Assembly: GCA_017998475.1 (NCBI GenBank)
Contig: JAGODA010000037.1
Span: 1 to 15,272 of the forward strand
Direction of reading: 5' to 3'
DNA length: 15,272 nucleotides
Source of the DNA: Spirochaetota bacterium
GTDB lineage: Bacteria; Spirochaetota; UBA4802; UBA5368
The position numbers and the translations under genes were made by a program. The notes beneath the pieces are model-generated. The model was given only the letters and a program-made list of their open reading frames with translations. It made no database searches and was not told where the DNA came from. Of the stretch, positions 7,087 to 14,491 are shown piece by piece. Each line of letters begins with the position of its first letter. Within the stretch, counting starts at the first letter, position 1.

Positions 7087-8090
7087 CATGTCCTCCCCGT
7101 TCCCTTGTGGCGGTACATGCCGGCGTCGGCCTTCTGGATCAGGTCGCGGACCTTCTGGAAGGGGCCGGCCGAAGTGCCGTAGGAAAAACGCACCTCCGGG
7201 CCGCCTTCCATCGTGAAGCTTGATAGCTTTTTCATCTCCCTGGCGAAACGCTTTTCTATTTTCTGCATCTGCTCGAGAGACGCGGGAATAATCGCGAGGA
7301 ACTCGTCGCCGCCGATGCGGAAGAGCATGTCGTTGTAGCGCAGGCGCGATTTCAGTATCCGCGATATCTCCTTCAGCACCTCGTCGCCCCGGGGGTGTCC
7401 GAATCCGTCGTTTATCTTCTTGAAGTCGTCCACGTCCACCATCACCACCACGGCGGCGGATTCGTCATCGTATCGCCTGCGCCGCGGGAACGCCGACTTT
7501 TCGGCCTCGGCTATCACCTGTTCCAGCTTGGCGCGGTTAAGGAGCCCGGTGAGCGGATCGGTCAGGCTGCGCTGAAGGGCCTGTTCGTAGAGCGCGGCGT
7601 TGGCGAATGCGATCGCCGCGTAATCGGCTATTGTTTGTAGAATAAGGTGCTCCATCTCAGTGAAGAGGCCGCCGCTTCCCCGGTTGACGAGCTCGATGAC
7701 GCCGTACAGCGTGTCGCCGAAGATGACCGGTACCGCCATGAGCGACCTGGTCTTGAATCCGGTGGCGCGGTCCACCCTGTCGCTGAAGCGTTTGTCACGG
7801 GAGGTATCCGGCACGAAGATGGATTTTCTGGTTCTGGCCACCGTTCCGGCGATGCCTTCCCCCCTTCCCAGGCGGATATTCTCGACCGCTTTCGCGTCGA
7901 TGCCCTTCACGATCACGAAGAAGAGCTCGTCGGTATTCGGGTCGAGCCGCATGAGGCTCCAGTTCTCGGCGTCGAAGAAGAGATGGATTTCTTCCATTAT
8001 AGCGTCCTGTATCGCGCCGAACTCGAGGGAGGAGGTGATGATCTTGCCGATGCTCGAATAGAGCTTTTTTATTTTAAAGAGTTCTTCCAT
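7086..8090 (-). CDS. GAF-domain diguanylate cyclase
   Basis: A soluble 334-residue protein. A GAF sensor domain spans about 15-165 (AGTVARTRKSIFVPD; SLMAVPVIFGDTLYGVIEL are typical strands). The GGDEF domain spans about 175-330, opening with TDPLTGLLNR, then the metal site DVDDFK (219-224) and an intact GGDEF active site at 260-264. Five residues before it is RYND (251-254), an RxxD inhibitory site, so product inhibition by c-di-GMP is expected. It should convert two GTP to c-di-GMP under control of a small ligand or redox signal bound by GAF. GGAGT lies close upstream of the ATG. No c-di-GMP effector or EAL gene is in the window. It is divergent from the secreted TPR gene and convergent with the M24 gene. 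Confidence 0.95.
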   Translation of the reverse strand: MEELFKIKKLYSSIGKIITSSLEFGAIQDAIMEEIHLFFDAENWSLMRLDPNTDELFFVIVKGIDAKAVENIRLGRGEGIAGTVARTRKSIFVPDTSRDKRFSDRVDRATGFKTRSLMAVPVIFGDTLYGVIELVNRGSGGLFTEMEHLILQTIADYAAIAFANAALYEQALQRSLTDPLTGLLNRAKLEQVIAEAEKSAFPRRRRYDDESAAVVVMVDVDDFKKINDGFGHPRGDEVLKEISRILKSRLRYNDMLFRIGGDEFLAIIPASLEQMQKIEKRFAREMKKLSSFTMEGGPEVRFSYGTSAGPFQKVRDLIQKADAGMYRHKGTGRT

Positions 8091-8328
8091 GGTACTCCGT
8101 TAAACGCGCGGAATGTCCCCGTGACGGGGTGGGAAAGTATCGGGGGAGTGAGTCTTTTTTTGCAACGATTATTCTCATCCCCCGCGGTCGCGAACGGGAG
8201 GCATTTCGAAAAATTCCGGTTTCATCAGTTTGTCCCTAATGCTTTCAGGGCGTTCGGCCGATAAGTAACACGGAGACCGGAATATATCGTCTGGAGACAT
8301 AATCTTCCGGGACCATGGGGGAGACGCA
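8091..8328. other. Divergent intergenic region between GGDEF and TPR genes
   Basis: Both flanking genes must be transcribed from here. I see a small hairpin, CCCCG-TGA-CGGGG, at 8117-8129 and a T-run near 8154-8161, but no promoter with two good hexamers on either strand. The TPR gene has GGGGAGA just before its start. Confidence 0.4.
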
Positions 8329-8826
8329 ATGAAAAGGATCATGATGTGTCTGATATGCGGCATGGTGCTCCTGGCCTGGGGATCGGGGGCCTACGCCCAG
8401 GAGGCGCCGAAGGAACCATCGGGCAAAAGCCTTGGGGCGATCGCCGATGACATCAAGTTCGAAAACGCGCTGCAGTTCTACGCCATGGGGGATTACCGGA
8501 AGGCTCTTCAGATGTTCAACGAATACCTGGAGGTCTATCTGACCGGAGCGCACCGGGCCGAGGCGCTCCGGCATGTGGCCGCCATCCATTTCAACAGCTT
8601 TGAATACGAGAAATCGATCCGCGCGTACATGGCCATACACGAAGAGGCCGGCACCGCCGAAGAAGGTATCGAGGCCTACTATAAAACAGGCATCTGCTAT
8701 CAGAAAATGGGGTACGAGGTGAAAGCCCAGGGAGTTTTCCAGTCGATCATCGAGCAGTATCCCTATTCCTCGTATGCCTATCTTTCCAGGATACAGATCC
8801 ACCTGCTCAAGATCATAGAGAAATAG
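8329..8826 (+). CDS. Exported TPR protein, YbgF/CpoB-like
   Basis: 165 residues with a clear Sec signal peptide: MKR, hydrophobic CLICGMVLLAW, and a cleavage site after AYA near residue 23. The mature part has three tetratricopeptide units: FENALQFYAMGDYRKALQMF (about 44-63), a second around SFEYEKSIRAYMAI, and a third, YKTGICYQKMGYEVKAQGVF (about 118-137). The end, SIIEQYPYSSYAYLS, follows the 'KYPxSxxAxxA' pattern of YbgF/CpoB and BamD-type repeats. The protein is periplasmic or, in a diderm, possibly envelope-associated, and probably serves as a scaffold in envelope assembly. The gene looks monocistronic, which does not support a Tol-Pal operon role. GGGGAGA ahead of the ATG is a good ribosome binding site. 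Confidence 0.85.
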   Translation: MKRIMMCLICGMVLLAWGSGAYAQEAPKEPSGKSLGAIADDIKFENALQFYAMGDYRKALQMFNEYLEVYLTGAHRAEALRHVAAIHFNSFEYEKSIRAYMAIHEEAGTAEEGIEAYYKTGICYQKMGYEVKAQGVFQSIIEQYPYSSYAYLSRIQIHLLKIIEK

Positions 8827-8991
8827 GCCTTTTGATATGAGCCCTCCGTTCTTTAAATTATTGGCGGATACTCCCTCGTCAACGTATAGACCGGTTTCCC
8901 GCATGTAGTTGTGCTTCTCTTCGCCGAAGGGGAAAACCGGCTGCACGGTGAAATAACACCCTGTTTTGTGCAATAAAATAGAGATATTTTG

Positions 8992-9020
8992 TTGACAGAA
9001 ATTTCGGCATATTCAAGTAT
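8992..9020 (+). promoter_or_regulatory. Possible promoter with consensus -35
   Basis: TTGACA (8992-8997) is a perfect -35, and 17 bases on is AAGTAT (9015-9020), a poor match to TATAAT. It would drive transcription into the GC-rich foldable block and toward the EF-G gene. The weak -10 keeps confidence low. Confidence 0.3.
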
Positions 9021-9092
9021 GCGCTCTCCGTCAGGCTCATATCGCCCCGAGGTCCGCGGATATATGGAAAAGGCCCCAAGAGGGCCCGCGCG

Positions 9093-9121
9093 GCTTACCG
9101 GCAACCGGCCGGCCGGGAAGC
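9093..9121 (+). repeat. GC-rich inverted repeat in the leader region
   Basis: GCTTACCGGC (9093-9102) pairs with GCCGGGAAGC (9112-9121) over nine of ten positions, with a nine-base loop that itself contains CCGGCCG. T-runs follow 13 bases later, too far for a normal intrinsic terminator. A second small stem, GGCCC/GGGCC, lies at 9072-9086. It may be part of a structured RNA or a small RNA. Confidence 0.4.
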
Positions 9122-9322
9122 GACAAATGTACGGTTTTTTTATATTTTTTATACGGCAACGAGCTATTATTGTGTTACATTCAGTATAGTCGCGATTCCT
9201 TGTAGACGGCGTAACTGCAGTACTACGGGCCATCCCGCCCTTTAACCGCCAGAGCACATCGCGCCGGTTCCTGATATCGCAATCATTTTAGGAAACTACG
9301 TTTATCCAGGGGAGATTGACAT

Positions 9323-11398
9323 ATGCCTTTACAGAAGCTGAGAAATATCGGAATCGCCGCGCATATCGACGCGGGGAAGACAACGCTCACCGAGCGTCTT
9401 CTTTATTTCACCGGCACCTCGAGGCGCCTCGGAGAGGTCCACGACGGCCAGGCCACAATGGACTTCATGAAGCAGGAACAGGAGCGCGGTATCACCATCG
9501 CCTCGGCCGCGATTTCGTGCCAGTGGAAGGACCACCCGATCAACATCATCGACACGCCCGGGCACGTCGACTTCACCGTCGAGGTTGAGCGCTCGCTCCG
9601 CGTGATCGACGGCATGATCGGCCTTTTCTGCGCGGTTGCCGGCGTGGAGCCTCAGAGCGAAACCGTGTGGAACCAGGCCGATCGTTACAAGGTGCCCCGT
9701 ATCGCCTTCGTCAACAAGATGGACCGGATCGGCGCCGATTTCGACGAGTGCGTCACCCAGATGGAGAAGTATCTCGACGCGAACCCGGTTCCCTTCCAGG
9801 TGCCGATCGGCGCCGAGGATAATTTCCAGGGTGTAATCGACATCGTGGAGCGTAAGGCCGTAATATTCAAGGAATTCGAGCGCATCGTCACGGAAGTGCC
9901 CGAGGACTATCGTGAGCGCTGCGAAAACGCCCGCCGGCACCTGGTGGAAAAACTTGCCGATTTCGACGAGGACATCATGCGGATGTATCTCGAGGAAAAG
10001 GATGTCCCGGCGGAGATTATCAAGAAGGCGTCGCGCTGCGCCACCATCAAGATGCTCTTCACCCCGGTATTCTGCGGCGCGGCCTACAAGAACAAAGGGG
10101 TCCAGCTTCTCCTCGACGCCGTAATCGATTACCTGCCGTCGCCGATAGACAAGGGCGCGGTGGTCGGGATGGACACCAAAGACAGCGAAAAGACCCAGAC
10201 CCGCCATCCGCTTCCCGGCGATCCCTTCTGCGCCCTCGCATTCAAGCTCATTCATGATCCGTATGTGGGACAGCAGACTTTTATCCGGGTATATTCCGGA
10301 AAACTCGAGAGCGGCATGCAGGTCTACAACGCCACGAAGAGCGAGAACGAGCGGATCGGCCGCATCATGCGCATTCACGCCAAGGAGCGGGAGGAGATAT
10401 CCAGCGCCGGTCCCGGCGATATTGTCGCGCTGATCGGAATGAAATATACGAAAACGGGTGACACCCTCTGCGACATGCATCATCCGCTGGTTCTCGAATC
10501 GATCTACATTCCTCCCGCGGTCATCGACCTCAAGGTCACCCCTCCGTCCAAAAAGGAGGAGGAGAAACTCGGAATCGCGCTGCGCAAGCTCGCGATGGAG
10601 GACCCGTCCTTCACCGTCCGCGTCGACGACGAGACCAACGAGACCATCATCAGCGGCATGGGCGAGCTTCACCTCGAGATCATCGTTGACCGGCTGAAAA
10701 CCGAATTCAACGTCGAAGCGATCGTGGGAGAGCCCTCGGTGGCCTTCCGCGAGGCGATAAAGACCGAGGCCCAGGCCGAGGTGAAGTTTGCCAAGCAGAC
10801 CGGCGGTCGCGGCCAGTACGCCCACTGCGTGATGCGCATAGAACCCAATCCCGACAAAGGATTCGAGTTTGTGGACCACACGAAGGGCGGCGTGATTCCT
10901 CAGGAGTATATGCCGTCGATTCGAAAGGGTATCGAGGGCGCCATCACCGAGGGTATACTCGCCGGCTTCCCCGTTGTCGACATAAAGGCGGTTGTGCTGG
11001 ACGGCAGCTACCACGAGGTCGACTCCTCCGATATGGCCTTCCGCACATGCGGCGCGCTGTGCTTCAAGGAAGCCTTCCGAAAGGCATCGCCGACCCTCCT
11101 CGAGCCGCTCATGAAGATCGAGATCAACACTCCCGACGAATACATCGGGGAAGTGATCGGCGACCTCAACAGGCGCCGGGGCAAGGTGGAGTCCATGCGC
11201 CGCTTCCGCAAAGGCGCGCAAAAAGTCAACGGCTTCGTGCCGCTCATGGAAATGTTCGGGTACGCGACCCAGCTTCGCAGCCTCTCCAGCGGCCGCGCAA
11301 ACTACTCCATGGAGTTTTCCAGATATGTGCCGCTGGGAAAGGAAATCCAGGAGAAAGTGCTCAAGTCGATTAACGAGAAGAAACTTCAGAAAGTATAA
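9323..11398 (+). CDS. fusA: Translation elongation factor G
   Basis: A complete 691-residue EF-G, the usual length. It is a GTPase that catalyses tRNA-mRNA translocation on the ribosome, and with RRF some forms act in ribosome recycling. The G domain has AHIDAGKTT (13-21), ERGITI (54-59), DTPGH with catalytic His81 (77-81) and NKMD (131-134). Domains II to V follow in normal order, with the domain IV hallmark GGRGQYAHC and the loop DGSYHEVDSSDMAF, and the domain V end RYVPLGKEIQEKV. Translation start is supported by GGGGAG about eight bases upstream. It is not in a str operon (no rpsL, rpsG or tuf beside it) and is bounded by a strong terminator, so it is transcribed alone. Some spirochaetes carry two EF-G copies with divided roles; which type this is cannot be told here. 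Confidence 0.96.
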   Translation: MPLQKLRNIGIAAHIDAGKTTLTERLLYFTGTSRRLGEVHDGQATMDFMKQEQERGITIASAAISCQWKDHPINIIDTPGHVDFTVEVERSLRVIDGMIGLFCAVAGVEPQSETVWNQADRYKVPRIAFVNKMDRIGADFDECVTQMEKYLDANPVPFQVPIGAEDNFQGVIDIVERKAVIFKEFERIVTEVPEDYRERCENARRHLVEKLADFDEDIMRMYLEEKDVPAEIIKKASRCATIKMLFTPVFCGAAYKNKGVQLLLDAVIDYLPSPIDKGAVVGMDTKDSEKTQTRHPLPGDPFCALAFKLIHDPYVGQQTFIRVYSGKLESGMQVYNATKSENERIGRIMRIHAKEREEISSAGPGDIVALIGMKYTKTGDTLCDMHHPLVLESIYIPPAVIDLKVTPPSKKEEEKLGIALRKLAMEDPSFTVRVDDETNETIISGMGELHLEIIVDRLKTEFNVEAIVGEPSVAFREAIKTEAQAEVKFAKQTGGRGQYAHCVMRIEPNPDKGFEFVDHTKGGVIPQEYMPSIRKGIEGAITEGILAGFPVVDIKAVVLDGSYHEVDSSDMAFRTCGALCFKEAFRKASPTLLEPLMKIEINTPDEYIGEVIGDLNRRRGKVESMRRFRKGAQKVNGFVPLMEMFGYATQLRSLSSGRANYSMEFSRYVPLGKEIQEKVLKSINEKKLQKV

Positions 11399-11439
11399 GC
11401 GGAAAACCTCCGCGTAAACCTCTTATCGTACAACCTCTG

Positions 11440-11474
11440 AAGACGGGGAGGCGTGGAAGCCTCCCCGTCTTTTT
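11440..11474 (+). terminator. Strong intrinsic terminator after fusA
   Basis: A perfect 13-base stem, with left arm AAGACGGGGAGGC (11440-11452) and right arm GCCTCCCCGTCTT (11459-11471), encloses a six-base loop, and five T run from 11470 to 11474. It lies about 40 bases after the fusA stop on the coding strand. Confidence 0.93.
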
Positions 11475-11594
11475 CCCGCCGGACCGCCCGTGGTCCCGCC
11501 GTTCGGTTGCGGGGGCACCGGGTTCAGCATATCAACCGTATTCGGACAGCCGGTTATGGTACCTGGCAGAGCCAAACCAGCAATAAAATCCTGG

Positions 11595-11623
11595 TTGATT
11601 TAATCCGCCTGTTACCGTACTAT
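11595..11623 (+). promoter_or_regulatory. Candidate sigma70 promoter of the GNAT gene
   Basis: TTGATT (11595-11600) and TACTAT (11618-11623) are spaced by 17 bases, each matching four of six consensus positions. TATTAT three bases later is a competing -10. The -35 overlaps a GGTTGAT that is the reverse complement of ATCAACC at 11531-11537, and an AACCAG/CTGGTT repeat (11575-11580, 11591-11596) abuts it, which may be an operator. Confidence 0.45.
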
Positions 11624-11694
11624 TATGGGACAAGGCATCGTGCGTCATGGATGACCGGACACCTCGGCTTGATGTTCCGATGGAGGTGAGTTCC

Positions 11695-12225
11695 ATGCGC
11701 GGAAGAAAGGCATCCGATCTTATGGCGAAGCGTCCGCCGCACATCGACGGTAATAAGGTCCGTCTGCGGGAGCTTCGCCCTCACGACCATAAAAACCTCC
11801 TCCGAATGTACGCTCATTTCGATCCAAGGCACACCGCCTTCGGCCTTCCGCCGAGCGGTCATGTGCTGAGACGCCGCTGGATAGTAAATCTCGAGCACGG
11901 AAGCCTGAATGTCATAGCGCTGGCGGGGCGTCGTATCGTGGGCCATGCGTCCATCATCGATGTGCCCCGGGAGGATTTCTGCGAGTTCATTTTCTTCGTG
12001 CACCAGGACTTCCGCGGGCGCGGCATCGGCACCTCCCTGGCCGGGGAGATCTGCCGGAGGGCCCTCTGCCTGGGTAAAAAACGGATATGGCTGATGATAG
12101 CAAGCGGAAACGACGAGGCCGTGGCGGCACTGTACCGCATAGGATTTCGCATAAGCGGGGTGCACGGAGGGGAATACGAGATGGAGCTTGACCTCGAGCC
12201 GGTCGCCGCGATCCTGTGCATGTAG
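11695..12225 (+). CDS. GNAT-family N-acetyltransferase
   Basis: This 176-residue protein carries the GCN5-related acetyltransferase core, which moves an acetyl group from acetyl-CoA to an amine. The signature is the strand and loop FCEFIFFVHQDFRGRGIGTSL, where RGRGIG is the acetyl-CoA pyrophosphate-binding Q/RxxGxG/A motif (about residues 110-130), followed by ASGNDEAVAALYRIGFR, the usual asparagine and YxxxGF motif near the C-terminus. The substrate is unknown. The start at 11695 is chosen over an in-frame ATG at 11647 because GGAGGTGA lies six bases upstream of it, while 11647 has no such site. It has its own promoter region after the fusA terminator and is convergent with feoB, 54 bases away. 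Confidence 0.9.
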   Translation: MRGRKASDLMAKRPPHIDGNKVRLRELRPHDHKNLLRMYAHFDPRHTAFGLPPSGHVLRRRWIVNLEHGSLNVIALAGRRIVGHASIIDVPREDFCEFIFFVHQDFRGRGIGTSLAGEICRRALCLGKKRIWLMIASGNDEAVAALYRIGFRISGVHGGEYEMELDLEPVAAILCM

Positions 12226-12256
12226 ACAGTCGCGGACCGGCCGGGTGGAACGACGC

Positions 12257-12276
12257 GCGCCTCCCGCGCGAGGCGC
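12257..12276. repeat. Hairpin between convergent GNAT and feoB genes
   Basis: GCGCCTC (12257-12263) and GAGGCGC (12270-12276) form a seven-base stem with loop CCGCGC, midway between the two stop codons. No T-run follows on either strand, so it is only a possible factor-assisted end or mRNA-stabilising fold. Confidence 0.35.
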
Positions 12277-12279
12277 CGG

Positions 12280-14484
12280 TCAGAAGCCCAGAATTTTCCC
12301 GGCGTTATAAAACAGAAAGCATACCGTCCATGCCAGCACGAGCTGATATACCAGGGACACAAAGGCCCAGCGCCAGCCTGCCTCCCTTCCCATCACCACG
12401 ACCGTCGCCAGGCAGGGAACGTACAGCAGCACGAAAAGCATGAACGTGTACGCGACCAGCGGCGTTATGCCGTACTCGGGCCTTCGAATGACCTGGTCGA
12501 TCGGCTGCTGGCCGCCGTCGGCCCCGTTTCCGATGTCGGCGTGGTACAGGACCCCCATGGTGCTCACCACGACCTCCTTGGCGACGAAGCCGGTAACAAG
12601 TGATATCCCCATCTGCTCGTTGAACCCGAGCGGTGAGGTGACGGGGGTGAGGAATTCGCCCATTCGCCCGATGATAGTGTTCCGCTTCTCGAGCGTGGCC
12701 TTTTCCACCTCGAGTTGCCGTGCGCCTGTGATGTATTTGGTCCGCACCTCATCGAGGCTTTCACTGGACGCGCCTCGCGCCCGCGCTTTTTCGAGTGCGC
12801 TGTAGCCTTCCGCCTGAACCGCGGCGATGCGCGCGTCGTATTCGCGCGCGAGGTCCGGCGATTTGGGATACTCGCCCATGAACCAGATGATAATGGAGAA
12901 AGCGAGTATTATCCCGCCCATCTTCCTGAGATATTGCGATGCCCGGTCCCACATGTGCAGCAGGGTCGATTTGAGCGTCGGGATGCGGTACGGCGGAAGC
13001 TCCATAACGAAGGGAGTGGAGCTCCCCCGGAAAAAGACCATGCCGTAAATGCGCGCGGAGACAAACGCCAGGACGATGCCCACCAGGTAGAGTGAGAGTA
13101 TCACCGTTCCGGCGTGCGCATGAAAAAAAGCCCCGGCGAACAGGATGTACACCGGCAGACGCGCCGAACAGCTCATGAAGGGATTGATGAGTATGGTGAG
13201 TATCCGGTCCTGCCGGTTTTCGAGCGAGCGGGTGGCCATGATGGCGGGGACGTTGCAACCGAAACCCATGATGAGGGGGATGAACGACTTTCCGTGCAGT
13301 CCCAGCGTATGCATCACCCTGTCCATGATGAACGCGGCGCGCGCCATATACCCGGTGTCCTCCATGAAGCTTATACCCATGAAGAGGATGAGAATGTTCG
13401 GAAGGAACACGATGACGCCGCCGACGCCGCCGATAACGCCGTCGATGATGAGGTCCTTCAGCGGGCCCGCGGGCACGAGCCGTTCCACCGCGAGGCCCAG
13501 GTGATGGACCCCTGACTCGATGAGGTTCATGGGATATTCGCCCAGGGCGAAGGTCAGGTGGAAAAGCGCCCAGAGGAACAGGAACAGGATGGGAAAGCCC
13601 AGGTACCGGTTGGTGATAAAACGGTCTATCCTGTCCGAGACATCCACCCTGCGCGGCGCGCTTTTCCTGACCGATTCGCGGACCGCGCCGGCGATGAAAC
13701 CGTAGCGCCTGTCGGACAGGATCGTCTCGATGTCGTCATCGAACTTCCGTTCGAGCAGCGCGCGGCTTTTCCCGGCCTGCTCCAGAACGGCCTCATGACC
13801 GGTAAAGGCCCTCAGCTTCTTTATCGCGTCGCTGTCACGCTCCAGAAGCCGTACCGCGAGCCAGCGCGTGGAATAGCGCCGGCCGATCGATTCGTTTTTG
13901 CGCATGAGATCCTGGACCGCGCGAATCTCCGCCTCGACGTCGTCGCCGAAGGGGATGTGAATGTGCCGCGCCGTTTCGCTGGTGCCTTCCGCGACCTGGA
14001 CGATCCGCTCGACGAGCTCGGCTATACCGACCGAGCGGGTACCGACGGTCCTCACCACCGGCATGCCGAGCAGCGTGCCCAGTCCCTCGGTGTCTATGGT
14101 GAGGCCTTTGTTCGCCGCCTCGTCGAACATGTTGAGGGCCATTACCGAGCGCGCCCCGATGTTGATGAGCTGAGTGGTCAGGTAGAGATTGCGCTCGAGG
14201 TTGCCGGCGTCGACGACGTTGACGATCACATCGGGCCGGTCGTCAATTATGAAGTCGCGCGTTATGATTTCCTCCATGCTGTAGGAGGTGAGGCTGTATA
14301 TGCCCGGAAGGTCGATGACCCGGATGGAGACGTCCCCGTGGCGCAGTCGTCCCTCGCGCTTTTCGACGGTAACGCCGCTCCAGTTCGCCACCTTCTGCCG
14401 CGCTCCGGTGAGCGCGTTGAAAATGGTGGTCTTCCCGCAGTTCGGGTTGCCCACCAGTCCGACTGTTATTTCCCTGGTCTTCAT
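12280..14484 (-). CDS. feoB: Ferrous iron transport protein B
   Basis: FeoB is the inner-membrane Fe(II) importer with an N-terminal G protein. At 734 residues it has GNPNCGKT (12-19), DLPG (58-61), NMFD (118-121) and GTRS (149-152) as G1, G3, G4 and G5, a helical GDI-like spacer (about 180-285), then a polytopic membrane part. The two Gate repeats are visible: GFGCNVPAIMATRSLE leading to NPFMSCSARLP (about 407-444), and FVAKEVVVSTMGVLY (633-647), each with conserved Gly/Cys or Glu. Between them a hydrophilic, helical insert (about 538-605, rich in Glu, Arg and Ala) is likely cytoplasmic. ATG 14484 has AAAGGA within the last codons of the upstream gene and leaves a seven-base gap; an ATG at 14505 would overlap it. 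Second gene of the iron operon. Confidence 0.96.
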   Translation of the reverse strand: MKTREITVGLVGNPNCGKTTIFNALTGARQKVANWSGVTVEKREGRLRHGDVSIRVIDLPGIYSLTSYSMEEIITRDFIIDDRPDVIVNVVDAGNLERNLYLTTQLINIGARSVMALNMFDEAANKGLTIDTEGLGTLLGMPVVRTVGTRSVGIAELVERIVQVAEGTSETARHIHIPFGDDVEAEIRAVQDLMRKNESIGRRYSTRWLAVRLLERDSDAIKKLRAFTGHEAVLEQAGKSRALLERKFDDDIETILSDRRYGFIAGAVRESVRKSAPRRVDVSDRIDRFITNRYLGFPILFLFLWALFHLTFALGEYPMNLIESGVHHLGLAVERLVPAGPLKDLIIDGVIGGVGGVIVFLPNILILFMGISFMEDTGYMARAAFIMDRVMHTLGLHGKSFIPLIMGFGCNVPAIMATRSLENRQDRILTILINPFMSCSARLPVYILFAGAFFHAHAGTVILSLYLVGIVLAFVSARIYGMVFFRGSSTPFVMELPPYRIPTLKSTLLHMWDRASQYLRKMGGIILAFSIIIWFMGEYPKSPDLAREYDARIAAVQAEGYSALEKARARGASSESLDEVRTKYITGARQLEVEKATLEKRNTIIGRMGEFLTPVTSPLGFNEQMGISLVTGFVAKEVVVSTMGVLYHADIGNGADGGQQPIDQVIRRPEYGITPLVAYTFMLFVLLYVPCLATVVVMGREAGWRWAFVSLVYQLVLAWTVCFLFYNAGKILGF

Positions 14485-14491
14485 TGAGGAT

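Larger units (their letters stand above)
8827..9322. other. Non-coding region of about 500 bases upstream of the EF-G gene
   Basis: No convincing coding sequence is present. The left part (8827-8985) is moderately AT-rich. TTGACA occurs at 8992-8997. From about 9050 to 9121 the sequence is GC-rich and full of inverted repeats, then two T-runs follow (9135-9141, 9145-9150). TATAGT at 9185-9190 could be a -10 of a promoter for the EF-G gene, without a good -35. Minus-strand frames crossing 8245-8973 and 8853-9257 are open but lack a ribosome binding site and recognisable domains. Confidence 0.6.

Noticed and set aside
8245..8973. 242-residue minus-strand open frame over the TPR gene
   Set aside because: It lies mostly opposite a well-supported gene with signal peptide and TPRs, and its unique N-terminal 45 residues have no ribosome binding site or recognisable domain.
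9050..9130. SAM-I riboswitch resemblance (ACCGGCAACCGG)
   Set aside because: Only the short CCGGCAACC core is shared; the remaining conserved S-box segments (AGAG, GGAGGGA, GGTGCCAATTCC) are not found and the downstream gene is EF-G, not methionine metabolism.
8989..9189. 66-residue open frame in the fusA upstream region
   Set aside because: It needs a TTG start inside the TTGACA element, has no ribosome binding site and spans the GC-rich repeats.
9329..11221. 630-residue minus-strand open frame
   Set aside because: It is the antisense of fusA, an effect of GC-rich codon bias, with low-complexity His/Asp/Leu composition and no domain.
13558..14487. 309-residue plus-strand open frame
   Set aside because: Antisense of feoB, whose G-protein and gate motifs are unmistakable.
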